This document shows positions 60,993 to 64,000 of a stretch of DNA of 64,000 bases, in pieces. Numbering within the stretch: the stretch's first letter is position 1; each line of letters begins with the position of its first letter. The notes under the pieces are model-generated. The model worked only from the letters and a program-made list of their open reading frames with translations. It was not told the DNA's origin and made no database searches. Origin of the DNA: Arenibacter sp. ARW7G5Y1 (lineage in GTDB: Bacteria; Bacteroidota; Bacteroidia; Flavobacteriales; Flavobacteriaceae); assembly GCF_003201775.1 (NCBI RefSeq), contig NZ_QJJZ01000001.1, positions 257,233 through 321,232 on the forward strand, read 5' to 3'. The position numbers and the translations under genes are program-made.

Positions 60993-62546
60993 CTAGAGAT
61001 CAAATTTTATTCCTTGTGCTAATGGCAATTCTGTGGTGTAGTTAATGGTATTGGTCTGTCTTCTCATATAGATTTTCCAGGCATCCGAACCAGATTCACG
61101 TCCACCACCTGTTTCTTTTTCCCCTCCAAAAGCTCCACCGATCTCCGCACCTGAGGTTCCAATGTTAACATTGGCTATTCCGCAATCGCTGCCTTGAACT
61201 GATAGAAATTGCTCTGCTTCCCGCAGATTATTTGTCATTATGGCGGAAGATAGCCCTTGGACCACTCCGTTTTGTATGGAAATGGCGTTCTCAACATCTC
61301 CAGAATACTTTAATAGATATAGTATGGGAGCAAAGGTTTCGTGCTGTACAATCTCATAGGCATTACTTGCTTCGGCTATGGCGGGTTTTACATAGCAGCC
61401 ACTTTCAAATCCTTTCCCTTGCAAGACGCCCCCTTCAACAATAAGCTTGCCTCCTTCTTCTACAACCTTGCGAAGCGCCTCTTGGTACATCTTTACGGCA
61501 TCGGTATCAATCAATGGGCCCACATGGTTTTTTTGATCCAAAGGGTTCCCAATCCGCAATTGTTTATAGGCGGTAACAATTGCATCTTTTACCTTCTCAT
61601 AAATAGAATCGTGTATGATTAATCTTCGTGTGGAGGTACAACGTTGGCCTGCCGTGCCTACGGCCCCAAATACGGCTCCAATAACGGTCATTTTTATGTC
61701 TGCATCAGGGGTAACTATTATGGCATTGTTTCCTCCCAGTTCCAAGAGGGATTTCCCCAATCGGGCGGCTACTGCCTGGGCAACGATTTTTCCCATGCGT
61801 ATAGATCCGGTGGCGGATATCAAAGGCACTCTCTTATCATGGGTCATAAACTCGCCTACTTTGTAATCGCCATTGATTAAACAGGAAATACCTTCTGGAA
61901 GATTATTTTCCTTAAATACGGCAGCTGCAATGTTTTGACATGCAACTCCGCATAGCGGCGTTTTTTCACTTGGTTTCCAAACACAGACATCTCCTGAAAT
62001 CCATGCCAGGGCTGTATTCCATGCCCATACGGCTACCGGGAAATTGAACGCGGAGATGATGCCAACTACCCCTAAAGGATGATATTGCTCGTACATCCTA
62101 TGTCCTGGTCTTTCGGAGTGCATGGTGAGTCCGTGCAATTGTCTGGACAGACCTAAGGCGAAATCGCAGATATCGATCATTTCCTGCACCTCTCCCAAAC
62201 CCTCTTGATATGATTTTCCCATTTCATAGGAAACCAGTTTTCCCAAAGGTTCTTTTAGTTCACGAAGTTTATCGCCAAACTGTCGTACTATTTCCCCCCT
62301 TTGGGGTGCGGGTTTTGTTCTCCATGTTTTAAATGCATTCGTAGCCGAATCCATCACTTTTTCGTAGTCTTCCCTGGAGGTGGTCTTTACTTTACCAATC
62401 AGAATACCATCCACTGGAGAATATGAGCTTAATTCTTCTCCCGAAGAAAAAGTATCCGAACCTGTTGAGGTTCCGTTATTTATAGCTTTTACGCCCAATG
62501 CTTTCAAAGCTTCATGGATTCCAAATTCCTGTGCAATTTTTGACAT
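60993..62546 (-). CDS. Aldehyde dehydrogenase, ALDH7 (aminoadipate-semialdehyde) type
   Basis: A 517-residue NAD(P)-dependent dehydrogenase. SERPGHRMYEQYHPLGVV, ISAFNFPVAVWAWN and LLELGGNNAIIV (general base Glu) match the ALDH7 family, whose human member is antiquitin. The catalytic Cys is in TAGQRCTSTRRL. The end GGAFGGEKETGGGRESGSDAWK is family-typical. Usual substrate is alpha-aminoadipic semialdehyde in lysine breakdown. Neighbour HAAO suggests instead an aminomuconate semialdehyde role, but the sequence is not ALDH8-like. Confidence 0.88.
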   Translation of the reverse strand: MSKIAQEFGIHEALKALGVKAINNGTSTGSDTFSSGEELSSYSPVDGILIGKVKTTSREDYEKVMDSATNAFKTWRTKPAPQRGEIVRQFGDKLRELKEPLGKLVSYEMGKSYQEGLGEVQEMIDICDFALGLSRQLHGLTMHSERPGHRMYEQYHPLGVVGIISAFNFPVAVWAWNTALAWISGDVCVWKPSEKTPLCGVACQNIAAAVFKENNLPEGISCLINGDYKVGEFMTHDKRVPLISATGSIRMGKIVAQAVAARLGKSLLELGGNNAIIVTPDADIKMTVIGAVFGAVGTAGQRCTSTRRLIIHDSIYEKVKDAIVTAYKQLRIGNPLDQKNHVGPLIDTDAVKMYQEALRKVVEEGGKLIVEGGVLQGKGFESGCYVKPAIAEASNAYEIVQHETFAPILYLLKYSGDVENAISIQNGVVQGLSSAIMTNNLREAEQFLSVQGSDCGIANVNIGTSGAEIGGAFGGEKETGGGRESGSDAWKIYMRRQTNTINYTTELPLAQGIKFDL

Positions 62547-62581
62547 TTATAACTATTTTATCGTTAAATGTTATATTTTTT

Positions 62582-62589
62582 CAAATTTA
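62582..62589 (-). promoter_or_regulatory. -7 promoter box of the ALDH gene
   Basis: TAAATTTG on the minus strand is a perfect TAnnTTTG, 36 bp before the ALDH start. It suggests the ALDH gene can be transcribed separately from HAAO. Confidence 0.45.
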
Positions 62590-62698
62590 CAAATTAATGT
62601 GTAGTCTAGGGTATCAGCAGTCATAAATGTTTTAATACCCGATTTATGGCTCTAATGCAACTTAGGTTAAAGAAAATAATATTTACCAAGGGTATATA

Positions 62699-63244
62699 TT
62701 ATTCGTCCTCCTTGGCAATAAACCGTTCATCAACGGGCATTATAGTCCCACAATTACTGCAGGTTCTAAGTTTTTCCGAACCATAAAAGGTTTTAAAATG
62801 TCCTAAAAAGTCCTTTTCAATATTATTTAAGGTGAAGTATACTTCATAAAGTTTATGGTTACAGTTGTCGCAAAACCACAGCAAACCATCATCAACGTTC
62901 ATCCCGGCCCGTTTGCGTTCTATGACCAAACCTATGGATCCTTCTTTTCTAACAGGGGAATGAGGTATTTTAGCTGGGTGCAGGTACATGTCCCCTGGTC
63001 CCAATTGCATCGTCTTTTTTTGGCCGTTTTCCTGGATGTGAACTTCAATATTTCCTTCCAATTGATAAAACAGTTCCTCGGTTTCATTGTAATGATAATC
63101 TTTTCTGGCGTTGGGGCCGGCAACGACCATAACAATATAGTCTCCCGATTCCGTGTAAAGGTTTTTGTTTCCTACGGGAGGTTTTAAAGTATCCCTATTT
63201 TCGGAAATCCATTTATTTAGATTGAATGGTTGTTTTATGGACAT
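62699..63244 (-). CDS. nbaC: 3-hydroxyanthranilate 3,4-dioxygenase
   Basis: A 181-residue cupin enzyme opening the ring of 3-hydroxyanthranilate in tryptophan (kynurenine) breakdown or quinolinate synthesis. Catalytic iron ligands are H51, E57 (DYHYNETEELFY) and H95 (KIPHSPV). A rubredoxin-like iron site is at C125/C128 (CDNC) and C162/C165 (CSNC). These numbers equal those of the Cupriavidus enzyme and fix the start at 63244; an in-frame extension to 63295 is unneeded. The ALDH gene follows 152 bp on. Confidence 0.93.
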   Translation of the reverse strand: MSIKQPFNLNKWISENRDTLKPPVGNKNLYTESGDYIVMVVAGPNARKDYHYNETEELFYQLEGNIEVHIQENGQKKTMQLGPGDMYLHPAKIPHSPVRKEGSIGLVIERKRAGMNVDDGLLWFCDNCNHKLYEVYFTLNNIEKDFLGHFKTFYGSEKLRTCSNCGTIMPVDERFIAKEDE

Positions 63245-63369
63245 AGTGCATCTTATAGAAGTTAATATTTTTCTGCCGCCATTTAATATTGACATTAACG
63301 GTTATGCTATCCAATATTAAAAAGCGGATTCACATCAAAAATAATAAAACTAAACTGCTTTAAAGAAGA

Positions 63370-63846
63370 CTATCGGTAGAAGAGTTGTGTAAAATATAGT
63401 TTGCCATCGGTGTTCCTCTTTACGCTTACCGCAGTATGTGTAAATTCGCCTTCCATAGTTTTCCTATGGTCGGAACTGGCCAGCCATTTTTGAAAGGCCT
63501 CAAGGGCAGAATCGTAGTCCTTCGCCACATTTTCGGAGACGAATGAGGCATTAACTGCCTGGGAAATATCCGATGCACGTGCGCTAAAATTGTCGTGGTT
63601 TATAGAGCCTTTGGCAATCATATAGTCTGTATGCTTGTTCGCATACTCATAAGCCACTGAGCTAAAATCCAAATCGTTATAGCCCAAGCCAATACGATGT
63701 TCATTGACGATTCCAAGTAATTCCTGTTCTACTTCAACCGCATTTTCTACTTCTGGACTTATTGCCGGCTCTATTGACTCTGTGCTGCAAGAGACTACTA
63801 CAAATGCGAACAAAAGCATTACAAAATAATGCATTTTCATTTTCAT
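63370..63846 (-). CDS. CAP-domain (SCP/PR-1) lipoprotein
   Basis: A 158-residue exported lipoprotein with a lipobox VVVSC (Cys20). The CAP domain spans about 40-158: LLGIVNEHRIGLGYNDLDFS, HTDYMIAKGSINHDNF, and a WLASSDHRKTM helix typical of the family, with the HxxxE-like residues for a metal or lipid cavity. Such proteins occur widely in bacteria as envelope proteins with unknown role. Monocistronic. Confidence 0.87.
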   Translation of the reverse strand: MKMKMHYFVMLLFAFVVVSCSTESIEPAISPEVENAVEVEQELLGIVNEHRIGLGYNDLDFSSVAYEYANKHTDYMIAKGSINHDNFSARASDISQAVNASFVSENVAKDYDSALEAFQKWLASSDHRKTMEGEFTHTAVSVKRNTDGKLYFTQLFYR

Positions 63847-64000
63847 ATAATGTTCTATTTGTAAGTAGGAAGAAAGGGAAGAATGGGGAATTCTTGTGTT
63901 CTTATAATTGGCTTCTCGTAACCAACGATGGTAATATTAAAAAATTAATTTATCACGAACTGGAATAAAATAGGTTATTCGACGAAATGCATATTTCGCC

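Noticed and set aside
63245-63295. Extension of 3-hydroxyanthranilate dioxygenase
   Set aside because: With the start at 63244 the metal ligands fall at H51, E57, H95, C125, C128, C162 and C165, as in the characterised enzyme.
63941-64000. Possible C-terminal end of a gene on the minus strand at the window edge
   Set aside because: One frame is open for 20 codons only; short open frames of this length are expected by chance.

Overview
The window is about 64 kb of a low-GC chromosome from a member of the Bacteroidota, almost certainly a Flavobacteriaceae-type marine or soil bacterium. The evidence is direct: a complete Bat (aerotolerance) cluster, a DUF4199 membrane protein, an IPExxxVDY-family protein between rnc and pyk, a 632-residue PurF-like protein, a PNGase F-family enzyme, many short SPII lipoproteins, and promoters of the Bacteroidota -7 type (TAnnTTTG) rather than the E. 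coli type. There is no transposase, integrase, phage gene, CRISPR array or rRNA. The region reads as stable core chromosome with short strand-switching operons.

Layout. 0-3 kb: tail of a SnoaL-like gene, an outer-membrane beta-barrel receptor and tRNA-Ala(GGC). 3-11 kb: universal stress protein, GNAT, MATE exporter, enoyl-CoA hydratase, DUF4199 protein, a 37-residue membrane peptide, a 2OG-Fe(II) oxygenase, a PHP lipoprotein, a QueD-like enzyme and LpxH. 11-15.7 kb: osmC, PNGase F and recJ in one operon, divergent from an AhpD-like protein. 15.7-16.2 kb: a non-coding region with what look like two tandem small-RNA genes. 16.2-20.4 kb: purN, viroplasmin-RNase H, a PfkB kinase and the PurF-like protein in one operon. 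20.5-25 kb: acpP, fabF, rnc, IPExxxVDY and pyk. 25-28 kb: dinB, an NAD(P)-binding protein, a CYTH protein and a YciI-type lipoprotein. 28-34.8 kb: an RND tripartite efflux operon with a GbsR/MarR-type regulator at its 5' end and a TetR regulator at its 3' end. 34.9-36.5 kb: a conserved hypothetical gene and pheS. 36.5-41.7 kb: SulP transporter, USP, beta-carbonic anhydrase and a second SulP, which looks like a bicarbonate-handling unit. 41.7-51.2 kb: a small exported protein and the eight-gene moxR/DUF58/bat cluster. 51.7-54.6 kb: an SDR overlapping an AlbA_2 (Schlafen-like) ATP-binding protein, then a PfkB kinase. 54.7-60.4 kb: B12-dependent ribonucleotide reductase, a PPP-type phosphatase, an acyl-ACP desaturase, an HHH-domain membrane protein and a small membrane protein. 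61-63.8 kb: an ALDH7-type dehydrogenase, 3-hydroxyanthranilate dioxygenase and a CAP-domain lipoprotein.

Most genes are housekeeping genes of lipid, nucleotide and envelope metabolism. The most unusual signal is non-coding. At 15848-16147, two copies of a 40-nt element are identical. Each has a promoter-like box exactly 5 nt upstream on the minus strand and a terminator hairpin whose sequence differs between copies by compensatory base changes. Other regulatory observations include a 16-bp perfect palindrome just upstream of the nrdJ -7 box, a pheS -7 box enclosed by an inverted repeat, and an operator-like palindrome on the efflux operon promoter. All functional statements come from reading the sequence by eye; no database search was run.
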